From positions 460,548-524,547 of the forward strand of contig CAWDLZ010000011.1 of assembly GCA_963803265.1 (NCBI GenBank): 64,000 nucleotides of DNA, in the 5' to 3' direction. The position numbers and the translations under genes are program-made. The notes under the pieces were generated by a model. The model did not search any database. It was not told the origin of the DNA and saw only the letters and a program-made list of their open reading frames with translations. Below are positions 63,644 to 64,000 of this stretch, piece by piece (position 1 is the stretch's first letter; every line of letters begins with the position of its first letter). Origin of the DNA: CAIKMD01 sp963803265 (lineage in GTDB: Bacteria > Pseudomonadota > Alphaproteobacteria > ATCC43930 > CGMCC-115725).

Positions 63644-64000
63644 CTCTCGTTTCGAGGTCTCTCACATATTCCTCGTCTTCCGAGCTAAGTTCTCTTTTAT
63701 TTCGGATTACATTAAACACTCTTCTCTTGTTTCTAATCGCCAACTTCGTAACCTGTTTTGAAATATCGCCATATTTGGATTCTAATAATAGAAGACGCCA
63801 TCATAACCCACGTATTCTCCGATGTATTCTAAAACGTCATCGGATGTTATCTTTCTATACATCATAGCCAAATCTATTTTCGCGGAAAGCCGTTTATTTT
63901 TTAAATCTTCTTGGCGTTTTATATCTTTGAGATTTCGGAAACTATCTCATATATACACCGTAAAAACGTTTTTATTGTGTTTTCGCAATAAGGTATTTAT
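63644..64000 (-). other. AT-rich foreign-looking segment with broken coding frames
   Basis: Composition changes sharply from GC-rich to strongly AT-rich. On the minus strand, frames read DSFRNLKDIKRQEDLKNKR, MMYRKITSDDVLEYIGEY and, after a shift at about 63782, KYGDISKQVTKLAIRNKRR and SSEDEEYVRDLETRDE: Lys/Asp/Glu-rich protein with codon use unlike the rest. They are separated by a stop at 63947 and a probable frameshift. No family recognised. It looks like a joined fragment of another genome or an AT-rich insertion. Confidence 0.6.

Noticed and set aside
1..64000. tRNA, rRNA, prophage, insertion sequence or CRISPR array
   Set aside because: No T-arm/anticodon patterns, transposase motifs, phage structural genes or regular spaced repeats were found by reading; a tRNAscan or CRISPR finder run would settle it.

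Overview
The window is GC-rich (apart from one short island and the extreme right end) and reads as a chromosomal segment of an alphaproteobacterium, probably a Rhodospirillales-like lineage. The basis is gene content and order: cobS with a J-domain gene and bolA; a comF, glutaredoxin, nitrilase, DUF1178 and pgk block; argJ, parvulin and secA; xerD and accA; aroK-aroB-DUF2889; and a branched-chain amino-acid ABC transporter. No rRNA, tRNA, CRISPR array or intact transposase was seen.

Layout. 1-3.4 kb: partial cobS, J-domain protein, bolA, an RHH regulator behind a Fur-like site, and an unknown Trp-rich protein. 3.5-26 kb: a large exosortase-A (XrtA, PEP-CTERM type) exopolysaccharide locus. 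It holds several glycosyltransferases, an O-ligase/Wzy-like protein, a flippase, a CMAH-like metallo-beta-lactamase-fold protein, ugd and uxs (UDP-glucose to UDP-glucuronate to UDP-xylose), exosortase-EpsI, polysaccharide deacetylase, outer-membrane barrel, tyrosine autokinase, Wzz-like chain-length protein and Wza-like export lipoprotein. A divergent accessory operon carries a nucleotidyltransferase, a YdcF protein and a sugar epimerase. 27-34 kb: small membrane and lipoproteins, two outer-membrane barrels, a TPR/O-GlcNAc-transferase-like protein, a GIY-YIG gene bracketed by palindromic repeats, and a YkgJ protein. 34.5-41.4 kb: livK and livHMGF, separated by a lower-GC island of unknown genes. 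41.7-60.8 kb: housekeeping genes. 60.8-63.6 kb: a second polysaccharide patch (glycosyltransferase plus WalW-type deacetylase) facing the 3' end of a PrsT-like TPR gene.

The exopolysaccharide genes form a recognisable pathway: precursor synthesis (ugd, uxs, epimerase), assembly (glycosyltransferases), flipping and polymerisation (flippase, O-ligase), length control (Wzz-like protein plus BY-kinase), export (Wza-like lipoprotein, barrel) and modification (deacetylases). No PEP-CTERM substrate of the exosortase is visible in the window.

Many conserved genes are interrupted by frameshifts: the MBL gene, exosortase, tyrosine kinase, livG, livH, livK, mutT, argJ, parvulin, secA (about 13), htrA and aroB. 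Most fit one-base insertions. Because essential genes are hit, and the hits cluster at 46-51 kb, I read them as consensus errors rather than true pseudogenes. The last ~355 bp is AT-rich and cuts off the PrsT gene, which suggests a chimeric contig end or an insertion.
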